A stretch of DNA of 64,000 nucleotides from Acidimicrobiales bacterium (GTDB taxonomy: Bacteria; Actinomycetota; Acidimicrobiia; Acidimicrobiales; Aldehydirespiratoraceae). Under the pieces are notes generated by a model. It was given only the letters and a program-made list of their open reading frames with translations. It did not search any database and was not told the origin of the DNA. Positions 1 through 7,240 of the stretch are shown in pieces (within the stretch, counting starts at the first letter, position 1; each line of letters opens with the position of its first letter). The stretch is from assembly GCA_029263215.1 (NCBI GenBank), contig JAJCXY010000041.1, positions 62,001 through 126,000 on the forward strand. Direction: 5' to 3'. A program made the translations under genes and the position numbers.

Positions 1-552
1 GATGCCGTCGCAGACTTCTCCGGCTGCCTGGGCCATCAGATCGCCCACCGCGGCGAGCCAGATCTTCGGTGGTCCGAACTCGGCGATGTCGGCCTTGTCG
101 GGAGTGAAGAACGGGGTCATCAGGGTGTGCCGGTAGAACTCGCCGCGAAACTGCAGCGGTTCGTCGTTGAGCCAGGTATCCCATATCGCTCGGGTGGCGG
201 AGATCATCTCCTTCATGCGGGCCGCGGGCCGCGACCACTCCATGGAGAATCGTTTGGTGATGTGGGGTCTGATCTGGGTGCCCAGCCCCAGATTGAATCG
301 GCCCTTGGTGAGCGCCTGTAGGTCCCAGCCGATGTTGGCCAGCAGCATCGGGTTGCGAGCGAAGCCGACGGCGATTGCCGTGCCCAGTTCGAGAGAGTGG
401 GTGGCTCCGGCGGCGATCGCGATCGGCAGGAAGGGATCGTGGCTCGTCTCCGCGGTCCAGATTCCGTCGTACCCGGCGGCCTCCTGGGCTTGCGCGTCGC
501 TGGTGATCTGCTCGATGTCGGGATCGAGCCTGAGTGCTCCGTCAACCTTCAT
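1..552 (-). CDS. LLM-class F420-dependent oxidoreductase (3' end outside window)
   Basis: This is the N-terminal 184 codons of a luciferase-like (bacterial luciferase/F420) flavin-type oxidoreductase; the reading frame stays open through the left edge. The translation begins MKVDGALRLDPD and contains AGYDGIWTAETSHDPFLP, then GTAIAVGFARNPM and GRFNLGLGTQIRPHI, the usual succession of beta-alpha elements of the TIM barrel. The spacing and the GTQ-R-H motif resemble the TIGR03617-type F420 subfamily (family assignment from memory). Members use coenzyme F420H2 in the cytosol; the substrate cannot be told. It lies 26 nt downstream of pcm on the same strand, so it is probably the last of at least three genes read from the promoter near 1665. 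A second LLM protein is at 36240-37202, but the two are not close copies. Confidence 0.85.
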   Translation of the reverse strand, partial: MKVDGALRLDPDIEQITSDAQAQEAAGYDGIWTAETSHDPFLPIAIAAGATHSLELGTAIAVGFARNPMLLANIGWDLQALTKGRFNLGLGTQIRPHITKRFSMEWSRPAARMKEMISATRAIWDTWLNDEPLQFRGEFYRHTLMTPFFTPDKADIAEFGPPKIWLAAVGDLMAQAAGEVCDGI

Positions 553-578
553 GACGCGTGTTCTAGCACCACATGGGC

Positions 579-1250
579 TCAGGACAAAAAGCCCTGCTCC
601 CCGATGAGGGGTACGAATCGAACGGCACCGTGCCGGCGTTGAACGGTTTGGTCGCCGTGTCGGGTGTGCACCACCAGGCTCTGGGCCCCATCTCGCTTGC
701 CGATCGGCATGACCAGGCATCCCCCGTCGGTGAGCTGGGTGAGCAGGGGCGGTGGCACCCTGGGGCCTGCGGCGGTGACGATGATCGCGTCGTACGGGGC
801 GTTCTCGAGATGGCCGAGTGTGCCGTCGCCGACAACTACCTCGACCCCGTCGTAGCCCAGGCGGGAAAGAGTCGAGGCGGCGGAGGCCGCGATGTCGGCG
901 TGGCGTTCGATGCTGGTGACCTGGGCGGACAGTTCGCTCAGGACCGCCGCTCCGTAGCCCGACCCGGTTCCGATCTCGAGTGCCCTGTTGGATTCCCGGG
1001 GCCGGGCCGAGAGCCCCGAGAGGTCGACCATCGATGCAACGATGTAGGGCTGGGAGATTGTCTGGCCGTGTCCGATCGGCAATGGGCGGTCGTCGTGGGC
1101 CTCGCCGAGGTACGCGATCGGAACGAATTCCTCACGGGGCACCCGGCGCATGGCTTCGAGTACCGCAGGTTCGTGCACATCGCGTCCCGCGATATCGGTG
1201 GCAACCATGCGCTCCCGGGCCCGGACTGGATCGGGAGGGCGTGAAGCCAA
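579..1250 (-). CDS. pcm: Protein-L-isoaspartate O-methyltransferase
   Basis: A 223-residue SAM-dependent methyltransferase that initiates repair of isoaspartyl residues in aged proteins by methylating the abnormal carboxylate. Visible landmarks are the substrate-side motif GHGQTISQPYIVASM (about residues 59-73), the SAM-binding loop LEIGTGSGYGAAVL (about 90-103) and the post-I acidic residue in TSIERHADIA. The C-terminal half follows the Rossmann-like order DAIIVTAAG, then GGCLVMPIG, as in the PCMT family; the length is typical. It begins 3 nt after the stop of the ACT protein and precedes the F420 oxidoreductase, which suggests one transcript. The start ATG gives MASRPPDPVRARERMV; the internal M at residue 15 is an alternative. 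Confidence 0.93.
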   Translation of the reverse strand: MASRPPDPVRARERMVATDIAGRDVHEPAVLEAMRRVPREEFVPIAYLGEAHDDRPLPIGHGQTISQPYIVASMVDLSGLSARPRESNRALEIGTGSGYGAAVLSELSAQVTSIERHADIAASAASTLSRLGYDGVEVVVGDGTLGHLENAPYDAIIVTAAGPRVPPPLLTQLTDGGCLVMPIGKRDGAQSLVVHTRHGDQTVQRRHGAVRFVPLIGEQGFLS

Positions 1251-1253
1251 GGA

Positions 1254-1658
1254 TCAGAGGGTCATCCCGGCGAGGGCGGTGCGGAGTTCGGAGGGGTCGG
1301 GGGCTCCGAGCACGACCCGTGAGCCGGTGGCCACGTAGATGAGGTCGATGTTGACTCCCGCGGCCGAGACCTTGCTTGCGATCGTGGCCAACTCGCCGGG
1401 GCGATCCTGGGCTTGTACGACCATGACCTCACGCTCGTGGGTAATTGCGGTGTTGGTGATTGCCAGCGCCCGTCGCACCGGCTCGCTGTGGGGGACCAGG
1501 ATGTGCAACTCGGTGGTGCTTCCATGCCCGAGGCAGGTGGCGGCGGCAAGGTTGACGCCCGCATCGCTGATAGCGGTGGCCACCGTGGCAAGCGCTCCTG
1601 GCTCATTTTGGAGCTCGATGACGATGTCGGTGGCCATGGTGGGCCCGTTGGCGCTCAC
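1254..1658 (-). CDS. Tandem ACT-domain protein
   Basis: A 134-residue cytosolic protein made of two ACT domains (about 8-70 and 77-134), the small beta-alpha-beta-beta-alpha-beta module that binds amino acids or related ligands. Each half has the ACT pattern: an initial strand followed by N/R-x-PGALA or R-PGELATIAS, then AGVNLAAAT or AGVNIDLIYV. There is no catalytic domain, so a regulatory or sensor role is inferred. The GTG start at 1658 is chosen because TACAGT lies exactly 6 nt upstream, the leaderless-promoter geometry seen elsewhere in the window. An internal ATG at 1637 would give 127 residues, exactly the length of the paralogue at 4537-4920. Both proteins end in a strand followed by a short helix. 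It is first in a run with pcm and the F420 oxidoreductase. Confidence 0.85.
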   Translation of the reverse strand: MSANGPTMATDIVIELQNEPGALATVATAISDAGVNLAAATCLGHGSTTELHILVPHSEPVRRALAITNTAITHEREVMVVQAQDRPGELATIASKVSAAGVNIDLIYVATGSRVVLGAPDPSELRTALAGMTL

Positions 1659-1664
1659 AGCGCG

Positions 1665-1670
1665 ACTGTA
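1665..1670 (-). promoter_or_regulatory. -10 box of a leaderless promoter (ACT-pcm operon)
   Basis: On the minus strand TACAGT ends 6 nt before the GTG at 1658. This is the spacing at which transcription would begin on the start codon itself, as is common in actinobacteria. No Shine-Dalgarno sequence precedes this start. Confidence 0.5.
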
Positions 1671-1809
1671 GGCGTAATGCGGCCTGCTTGTGAAGTGACG
1701 ATGGTTCTCGGCACTCGTCTGCCGTTCGATGATGTCTGGTTGACGCGCCGATGACGGTGATCAATTTGAGTGTGGCGAGCGGCACGGCGTCGCGGCTGAG
1801 GAGAAGACC

Positions 1810-2577
1810 ATGACCATCGATCGAGTTTCGCGGCGGCGGCAATCGGCTCTCCTGCTCGCGCTGGTGCTGTTCGGAGCAGCGTGCGGCGGAGGTACGAGCA
1901 CCACGGCCGATGAAGGCTCCGGCGAGTCAGCCGACACATCGGGCGACGGTGATGACGGGGCGGGGGCAGATGAGGGTACTGAAGACCCGCCCGCCGACAC
2001 TGACTCCGATACGGGCACTGAAGAGGAGACCGAAGAGGAAGTCGAACCGCCGCCGGAAGATACCGAACCCGAGATCGTGCCGGTCGCCCTCGCTCTCGAC
2101 CCGGATCCGGTGGGCAGCACCGATCCGCTCGAGACGGTCAACCATCTCGAGTCTGTTTTGGTGTGGCCGGCCGAGGGTGGGGTGGCGGTTCAGTTCGACC
2201 AGATGAGCAACGGCGGCTTGAGGGTGGAGCTGCGAGACGACGCCCAGATGGTCGATGTCTTCTGCGACCTTTACATGAGCGGTGATGTCCAGATGTCGAA
2301 CTGCTCCGGTTTCAACCGTGAGACCGGACTCTTCTTGGATCCGGAGGAAACCACCATCCTCGATTCCGCCGATGGCTATGCCTACGTCGTGCCGATGATG
2401 GTGGATGCCAGCTATGTCTCGATCTCTCTCGGTGGCGTGACCTACATGGCTCAGTCGATCATCTTCTCCGATGCGCCGGGCATGGTGCAGATAAATCCGG
2501 ATGGGTCGCTCGCCAATGAGGTCTTCCGGACAATCGGTCACGCCACTGCACTGATGCTCTCCGAAGTGCTCGCCTGA
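1810..2577 (+). CDS. Secreted lipoprotein of unknown function
   Basis: A 255-residue protein with a lipoprotein signal peptide: the RRR n-region, the hydrophobic run SALLLALVLFGAA and Cys25 in LFGAACGG. The mature protein starts with about 70 residues very rich in Asp, Glu, Gly, Ser and Thr (a disordered spacer between membrane and globular part). It ends in a globular domain from about residue 95 with four Cys, one in VFCDLYMSG and one in MSNCSGFN. I do not recognise the domain. It probably sits on the outer face of the cytoplasmic membrane. A GGAGAAG ribosome binding site lies just upstream of ATG, and TTGACG at 1740-1745 followed about 16 nt later by CAATTT is a possible promoter. The gene stands alone, divergent from the ACT-pcm run. 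Confidence 0.85.
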   Translation: MTIDRVSRRRQSALLLALVLFGAACGGGTSTTADEGSGESADTSGDGDDGAGADEGTEDPPADTDSDTGTEEETEEEVEPPPEDTEPEIVPVALALDPDPVGSTDPLETVNHLESVLVWPAEGGVAVQFDQMSNGGLRVELRDDAQMVDVFCDLYMSGDVQMSNCSGFNRETGLFLDPEETTILDSADGYAYVVPMMVDASYVSISLGGVTYMAQSIIFSDAPGMVQINPDGSLANEVFRTIGHATALMLSEVLA

Positions 2578-2592
2578 ACGGTGGTATTACGT

Positions 2593-2625
2593 CAGTTGCA
2601 ACAACTGGCTGCCTCTCGGTAACAT
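2593..2625 (+). promoter_or_regulatory. Promoter with inverted repeat over the -35 box
   Basis: TTGCAA (2596-2601) and TAACAT (2620-2625) are separated by 18 nt and end 8 nt before the desaturase ATG. The -35 element lies inside a perfect inverted repeat, CAGTTG-CAA-CAACTG (2593-2607). Because the downstream operon encodes a PaaX-type repressor, autoregulation through this site is a reasonable inference. Confidence 0.5.
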
Positions 2626-2633
2626 CAGGGCCC

Positions 2634-3638
2634 ATGTCAGCCGTCTCGACACCCAGCCAACCATCGCCCAGCCATGAGGAGCTGGTGGCCACCATGACGG
2701 GCGGGATGGTGCCCGACTTCTCGGTGTTCGGAGGCAGCGACCGGCTCCGCTCCGATGGGCGCCCTCGGCCGGAGTTGAGGGCCGAGCTGCGTCGAATTCC
2801 GAACCTCCGCAACACGATCACCACGATCAGCGTGCTTGTTCTCCCCGCGGCCCTTGTGTGGGCGGTGGTGGCCATCGGCAACTGGCTGGCACTCGTCGCC
2901 GCGATCCCACTGATGGCCACCCTCCAGAACCGGCTGTTCATCCTCCACCATGAGGGTGCCCATCGCCTCCTGTTCTCCAACCGGCGCATCAACGACCTGG
3001 TCGGGGTCAACCTGTTCGGATGGCTGTCGTTCGGCACCGGCACCCACGACTATCGCCGTGGTCACGCCAACCACCATCGCGACGAGTTCGGCCCCAAGGA
3101 GCCCGACTTCCTGCTCTACTCCTTCTACCCCATCGCCGGCGAGTCGATGAGGCGGAAGCTGGTTCGCGACGTCACCGGCATATCGGCGGTCAGAGTACTC
3201 AAGAACCGACTCACCGGAATCTTCCACCGCCGCTTCTTCGTGAACAGCCTGCGCTTCTACGGCGGCCAGTTGGCGGTGTTCGGTGTGTTCTGGATCACCG
3301 GTCGACCCTGGATGTACCTCTGGTTGTGGGTGGTGCCCTATGTGTTCATCTACCAGCTACTCAACCGGCTGAGAGCCATCGCCGAGCATGGGGGCATGAC
3401 CCGTTCCCCGGATCGGCGGGCGGCCTCACACGTCATCAGGCAGAGCCGCCTCGTGAGGGCGATCCTCGTCCCCTACGGCGTCGGATATCACCTTGCCCAC
3501 CACGTCGACTCGGGGGTGCCGTTTCGCAATCTGCCGGCCCTCACCAGGATCCTCACCGACGACGGCTACATCACTCCCGAGCTCGTGTGGTCTTCCTACC
3601 CGGCCCTCTGGCGAGGCCTGATCACCGCCGAGGCGTGA
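2634..3638 (+). CDS. Membrane fatty acid desaturase family protein
   Basis: A 334-residue integral membrane di-iron enzyme of the fatty acid desaturase superfamily, which uses O2 and electrons to introduce double bonds or hydroxyl groups into acyl chains or similar hydrophobic substrates. The three histidine boxes are present: HHEGAH near residue 105, HANHH near 144 and HLAHH near 286. Hydrophobic segments occur around residues 60-95 (two passes) and 203-245. The substrate cannot be read from the sequence. The stop overlaps the start of the PaaX-type regulator by 4 nt (GTGA, 3635-3638), so translation is coupled. It is transcribed from a nearly leaderless promoter with an inverted repeat at 2593-2607. 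Confidence 0.9.
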   Translation: MSAVSTPSQPSPSHEELVATMTGGMVPDFSVFGGSDRLRSDGRPRPELRAELRRIPNLRNTITTISVLVLPAALVWAVVAIGNWLALVAAIPLMATLQNRLFILHHEGAHRLLFSNRRINDLVGVNLFGWLSFGTGTHDYRRGHANHHRDEFGPKEPDFLLYSFYPIAGESMRRKLVRDVTGISAVRVLKNRLTGIFHRRFFVNSLRFYGGQLAVFGVFWITGRPWMYLWLWVVPYVFIYQLLNRLRAIAEHGGMTRSPDRRAASHVIRQSRLVRAILVPYGVGYHLAHHVDSGVPFRNLPALTRILTDDGYITPELVWSSYPALWRGLITAEA

Positions 3639-4462
3639 CCACCGCCAGTCCTGTCGCGAGCCGCCTGCTAAGGCCCCTCTCGGCTCGCAGCGTGGTGGCA
3701 TCCACCCTTCTCGGCACCCATCCACCCTCGCTTCCCGGCCGCCTCCTGGTTGCTTTCGGGGAGCGCTTCGGGATCTCCGCGGGTACCACGAGGGTGGCCT
3801 TGAGCCGCATGATCGACCGGGGCGAACTCACCAACACCGGTGGTGTCTATTCCCTGCACGGCTCGCTCCTCCAACGCCAGGTTCGGCAAGATGCCAGCCG
3901 CGTCCCGCCGACGGTGAGGCGTTGGGATGGCGCCTGGGAGCAGGCTCTGATAGTGGGCCAGGGTCGATCCGCCACAGAACGCGCCCATCTCAGGCGCGAT
4001 CTCACCGCGATCGGTCTCGGCGAGTTGAGGGAGGGCGTGTGGATGCGGCCCGCCAACCTCGATGCGCTTGATCAGGCGGCGGTGCGGACCCAGGTCGACG
4101 ATCACGTCACTTGGCTTCGCGTCGCGCCGGTGTCTGATGCAGAGGCGGCGGAGTTCGCCGATCGCATCTTCGATCTGGCCGGCTGGGCGGCCGGTGCGAC
4201 GGCTCTGGAAGGAGCACTCGTATCGGCCCGCGACCGGCTCGCCACCGACGACTCGGCCCTGGTCGACGGCTTCATGTTGTCGGCGGCCGCGCTGCGTCAT
4301 TTTGTGCACGACCCGAGACTGCCGACCGAACTCCAGCCCGCCGAGTGGCCCGCCGATGCGTTGCATCGTGCTTTTGACGCATATCACGTCGACTACCGGT
4401 CGGTGCTGAGCCAGTTCTTCCGATCACAGCGTCAGAAAGCGAGCTTCGAACCGGAGGGGTGA
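3635..4462 (+). CDS. PaaX-type transcriptional regulator
   Basis: A 275-residue protein that follows the PaaX family order: an N-terminal winged helix with LSARSVVASTLLGTHPPS, then GRLLVAFGERFGIS, then TTRVALSRMIDRGEL (recognition helix, about residues 52-66), a middle PaaX-like domain and a C-terminal domain ending with a segment near YHVDYRSVLSQFF. PaaX of phenylacetate catabolism is a repressor released by an acyl-CoA ligand; here the ligand is unknown. The GTG start at 3635 overlaps the desaturase stop, so the regulator is made with the enzyme. The inverted repeat over the operon promoter at 2593-2607 is the obvious candidate operator. No phenylacetate genes are in the window, so fatty acyl-CoA sensing is more likely here (inference). 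Confidence 0.85.
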   Translation: MTTASPVASRLLRPLSARSVVASTLLGTHPPSLPGRLLVAFGERFGISAGTTRVALSRMIDRGELTNTGGVYSLHGSLLQRQVRQDASRVPPTVRRWDGAWEQALIVGQGRSATERAHLRRDLTAIGLGELREGVWMRPANLDALDQAAVRTQVDDHVTWLRVAPVSDAEAAEFADRIFDLAGWAAGATALEGALVSARDRLATDDSALVDGFMLSAAALRHFVHDPRLPTELQPAEWPADALHRAFDAYHVDYRSVLSQFFRSQRQKASFEPEG

Positions 4463-4536
4463 CCGGCCCCCTGGCTCCGACCCGGCGTTGGCTGATGCCA
4501 CGTGTCATGATCGAATGGCGAGCGCAGGGGGTCCTC

Positions 4537-4920
4537 ATGTCCACCGATCTCACCATCGAACTGGCCGACACGGCCGGAGAATTGGCCCGCCTCGGACGAG
4601 CTCTGGACAAGGGCGGCGTCAACATCGAAGGTCTGTGCGGGGTCGGGTGCGGTGGGCCGACGATAGAAGTGCATGTGCTCGTCGACGATGCCGAGGCTGC
4701 TTTCACCGCGCTCACGGCGGCGGAGATAGATGTGAAGACCGACTCCGAAGTGCTCGTGATGGAGGTCGAGGACCGCGTCGGGGTGATCGGCGAGGTGGGG
4801 TCGGCCTTGGGCGATGCCGACGTGAATCTGCACATGCTGTATCTCGCCACGGCCACACGGTTGGTGATCGGGGCCGACGACCTCGCAAGCGCTCGCGAGG
4901 TGCTGCGCCACTACCGCTGA
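4537..4920 (+). CDS. Tandem ACT-domain protein (paralogue of 1254-1658)
   Basis: A 127-residue protein with two ACT modules (about 3-65 and 70-127). It starts MSTDLTIELADTAGELARL, parallel to the MATDIVIELQNEPGALATV of the other ACT protein. The second halves also match: VEDRVGVIGEVGSALG-ADVNLHMLYLATATRLVIGAD against the QDRPGELATIASKVS segment. Both end at the same relative point, so they are paralogues. Ligand binding and a regulatory role are inferred from the fold only. The ATG at 4537 is preceded by AGGGGG at a suitable distance. It lies 74 nt after the PaaX gene and converges on the AlkC-like gene, with 3 nt between them. Confidence 0.85.
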   Translation: MSTDLTIELADTAGELARLGRALDKGGVNIEGLCGVGCGGPTIEVHVLVDDAEAAFTALTAAEIDVKTDSEVLVMEVEDRVGVIGEVGSALGDADVNLHMLYLATATRLVIGADDLASAREVLRHYR

Positions 4921-4923
4921 GGG

Positions 4924-6015
4924 TCAGGAGGTGTCGACGAGGTCGAAGTGGGATGTGGCCACCGGGCGGCCTGCGATCTGGAGTTCGATCCGGTGCAGAC
5001 CCGCGTGATAGCGCCGGGTCGAGGCGGTCTGAATCTTCCGCGCCTTTGTGAGATCGATGCTCTCTCCGGGGGCCAAGGTGAGATTTGTCCACTTGAACAC
5101 CTTCGGAGAGGTCGACCCGGCAGCGGTGACGTGATGGATCACGAAATCGACTACCAGGCGCTGATCGGTTTCGCCCGTGGATCGGATGGTGGTCGTCATC
5201 TCGATCGCCGACCCGAGAGAGATACGCCGCGGCGTCACGGCGAACGACTCGATACGGACCCTGGCATCGGTGGTGAAGCCGAGCAGTGACAAGGCTCCCG
5301 GATGACCTGCTTTCACCAGCGAACGAAGCGCGTGTCGAACCATCGTCGGATCGATTGTCGGGTCGTCGCTCCAAGCGGTGAGAACTTCGACGGTGCGGTC
5401 CGGTTCGGCGCGTGAGAGGTCGTTGAGATGATTGGCGACCGATCTTCGCACGGTCTCTGAATCGTCGTTGCGTAGTTCGGTGAGGAGTTCGACGCCGATC
5501 TCGGGGTCGGCGAGCAGGGATTGCACGCGGGGACCCCACGGCAGGCGCGGTCGGGTGCCTTCCGAAGCAAGTCGCCTCACGGCCTCATCGGTGTGGTGGA
5601 CCCAGCGACGCAGATGGGTGCGGGTGAGTTCGAGGTGTTGATCGAGGAAGGGCCGGATCGCGAATTCGCACGACCAGCGGCGAGTGAGGGACTCCATCGC
5701 AAGGAGCGAAAGCTCGGGATGGTCGACACCGTGGCGTTCGACGAATGAGCACAGGGGCCAGGCGGCGAAGCCGTCCACACCGGTGGCGGCCACATCCATG
5801 ACTATTCCGAGTGCCTCGGAATAGTCGTCCGGAAGCTGCTCGGCGAGGACGTCGGCGACGAGATTGATCCGCTCCTTCAACTCCAGAGCCGGGAATTCGT
5901 CGAGCAGGGTCGAGGCGAAACGATCCGGGTCGAACTCGGCCGGGTGAGCACCGAATCGCTCGGCCAGTAGTCGAACCACGTCGGAATCGAACTGGTTCTT
6001 GAGTGGCTCGGCCAT
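4924..6015 (-). CDS. AlkC-like DNA alkylation repair protein
   Basis: A 363-residue protein starting MAEPLKNQF, the typical N-terminus of AlkC-type 3-methyladenine DNA glycosylases. Residues 1-240 form helical HEAT-like repeats rich in Leu and Arg, including RRWVHHTDEAVRRLASEG and RPRLPWGPRVQSL, which resemble the family's DNA-facing segments. Residues about 245-363 are predicted beta-strand (RISLGSAIEMTTTIRS, then HRIELQIAGRPVATSHFDLV), matching the extra Ig-like domain that distinguishes AlkC from AlkD. Known family role: removal of N3-methyladenine and N3-methylcytosine from DNA. The start at 6015 rather than the adjacent ATG at 6018 is chosen because TAGCCT lies 6 nt upstream of it. It converges on the ACT gene. 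Confidence 0.85.
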   Translation of the reverse strand: MAEPLKNQFDSDVVRLLAERFGAHPAEFDPDRFASTLLDEFPALELKERINLVADVLAEQLPDDYSEALGIVMDVAATGVDGFAAWPLCSFVERHGVDHPELSLLAMESLTRRWSCEFAIRPFLDQHLELTRTHLRRWVHHTDEAVRRLASEGTRPRLPWGPRVQSLLADPEIGVELLTELRNDDSETVRRSVANHLNDLSRAEPDRTVEVLTAWSDDPTIDPTMVRHALRSLVKAGHPGALSLLGFTTDARVRIESFAVTPRRISLGSAIEMTTTIRSTGETDQRLVVDFVIHHVTAAGSTSPKVFKWTNLTLAPGESIDLTKARKIQTASTRRYHAGLHRIELQIAGRPVATSHFDLVDTS

Positions 6016-6021
6016 CATCGG

Positions 6022-6027
6022 AGGCTA
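6022..6027 (-). promoter_or_regulatory. -10 box of a leaderless promoter (AlkC-like gene)
   Basis: TAGCCT on the minus strand ends 6 nt before the ATG at 6015, and no ribosome binding site is visible. The geometry equals that of the other leaderless candidates here. Confidence 0.45.
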
Positions 6028-6093
6028 GACCGCCTCAGCCGACAGGCCTCCTGACGCCGGGCGGCTACGGTGAGAAGTGACGAGGAGGTTGTG

Positions 6094-6345
6094 ATGGGTG
6101 ACGGGGTGTTGGAATCACTGATCGGTGAGCTGAAGGCTGCCGTCAACGACAGCGTTTCGCTCGCCACCGACGAGCGCCAACACCTCCTCGGATTGGTCGG
6201 TCAGGTCGAGAGTCGAGTCACTGAAGAGCACGGCGGCCTCGTCGACCAGATCGAGGATGCGGTGTCGCGGTTCGAGACCGATCACGTTGCCTTGGTGGGC
6301 ACGCTCAATCGGGTTGCCAACGCGCTCAGCGCCGGCGGCATCTGA
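6094..6345 (+). CDS. Small helical protein, unknown function
   Basis: An 83-residue protein, MGDGVLESLIGELKAAV onwards, rich in Leu, Val and Glu with regular heptad-like spacing and no membrane segment or Cys; it looks like two or three amphipathic helices. It faintly recalls DUF4404-type helical proteins, but I cannot establish this. The start at ATG 6094 is fixed by GAGGAGG at 6082-6088; in-frame GTG codons at 6070 and 6091 are less likely. A TACGGT box at 6066-6071 may be its -10. Its last 64 nt overlap, on the opposite strand, the 3' end of the secernin-like gene (6282-7229). Confidence 0.6.
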   Translation: MGDGVLESLIGELKAAVNDSVSLATDERQHLLGLVGQVESRVTEEHGGLVDQIEDAVSRFETDHVALVGTLNRVANALSAGGI

Positions 6346-7229
6346 GCGGCCGAGTCGGGAAACTCGAACGCCACGTATTCGTTGGCACAGGGGGATCCGA
6401 GGCAGGCCCACAAGCGAATCGGCTGGTCGGATTCGGTCGGGAGTTCGGCCACCATCGATGCTGTGGTTTCGAGGTCGCCGCGGTGCATGCAGACCGTGAG
6501 TCCCGATGGTCCGTCTCCATGGTCTCGCAGCGAGGTCATCGCCCTGTCGGGTGTGAGTTCGTGGTGGAGGGCGACACAGGAGCGGGTTGTGACCAGCCTG
6601 TGGTCGGCGCTCTCGGTGGAGACCGAAGGGTCGTGCCAATCTTCGGTCGAGAAGCCGGTCATCACATCCGGCGAGGCGATCGTCCAATCGCTCCCGAGGA
6701 CATGGCGGTTGGAGATGGCCGCGGCGCGGTCGATCGGGGCAGCCACCCAGGAGCGCCCAGAGGTCTCGAGGACCCAACCGCTGGTGCCGTCGACGATGAG
6801 GAACGAGGAATCGTAGGGATCGTCGCGATGGGGGTGGCCCGAACCCCCTTGTCCGTGCGCCTCCACCAATGAGGCGATCACGTTGAGCGCCTCATTGGCC
6901 GATTCACCGCGCTCGAGCCCGAGGCGAACGAGATCCATCCCGATCAGGCCCAGGGGACGGTCGTCGCACGGCAATGACCAGACCCGCTCGTTGCCGATGG
7001 CGACACCGTGCTCGTTGACGCCGTGCTCCGCACCCCACAACCAGGTGGGTTGAGACAGCACGACCGCATGGGTGGGAGCGTCGTCGATCGTCGTGTATTG
7101 GCAGCGGAGCTCTGGGCCGGGCGCTCGTGGCGGATGCCAGCGCACCACTTGGACCTCGCGGCTCGGGCGATCACTGTTCTTGGCGAACAAGGTCGACGAC
7201 GGCCCGAGCCGGGCGAAGGTGTCACACAC
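6282..7229 (-). CDS. Secernin-type (peptidase C69-like) Ntn hydrolase
   Basis: A 315-residue protein of the secernin/C69 group. The GTG start gives MCDTFARLGPSSTLFAKNSD, so Cys2 becomes the N-terminal nucleophile once Met is removed, as expected for the Ntn fold. The segments QPTWLWGAEHGVNEHGVAIG and GMDLVRLGLERGESANEAL align closely with animal secernins (from memory), as does SLVEAHGQGG. Family members are dipeptidase-like amidohydrolases, but secernin substrates are poorly known. Longer upstream extensions are rejected because the catalytic Cys must lie at the processed N-terminus. It starts 11 nt after the adaptor gene of the ABC exporter, so it may be the last gene of that transcript. 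It overlaps the small plus-strand gene by 64 nt at the 3' ends. Confidence 0.85.
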   Translation of the reverse strand: MCDTFARLGPSSTLFAKNSDRPSREVQVVRWHPPRAPGPELRCQYTTIDDAPTHAVVLSQPTWLWGAEHGVNEHGVAIGNERVWSLPCDDRPLGLIGMDLVRLGLERGESANEALNVIASLVEAHGQGGSGHPHRDDPYDSSFLIVDGTSGWVLETSGRSWVAAPIDRAAAISNRHVLGSDWTIASPDVMTGFSTEDWHDPSVSTESADHRLVTTRSCVALHHELTPDRAMTSLRDHGDGPSGLTVCMHRGDLETTASMVAELPTESDQPIRLWACLGSPCANEYVAFEFPDSAAQMPPALSALATRLSVPTKAT

Positions 7230-7240
7230 GCAATCTGAAT

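Noticed and set aside
571-595. GGGCT...AGCCC stem with an A-rich loop after pcm
   Set aside because: Only 5 bp and no T tract on the relevant strand; too weak to call a terminator.
573-1244. Plus-strand open frame of 223 codons opposite pcm
   Set aside because: Same extent as pcm on the other strand and no recognisable domain; the minus-strand protein has all PCMT motifs.
1927-2541. Minus-strand open frame of 204 codons opposite the lipoprotein
   Set aside because: The plus-strand frame has a clear lipoprotein signal peptide and ribosome binding site; the reverse frame has neither.
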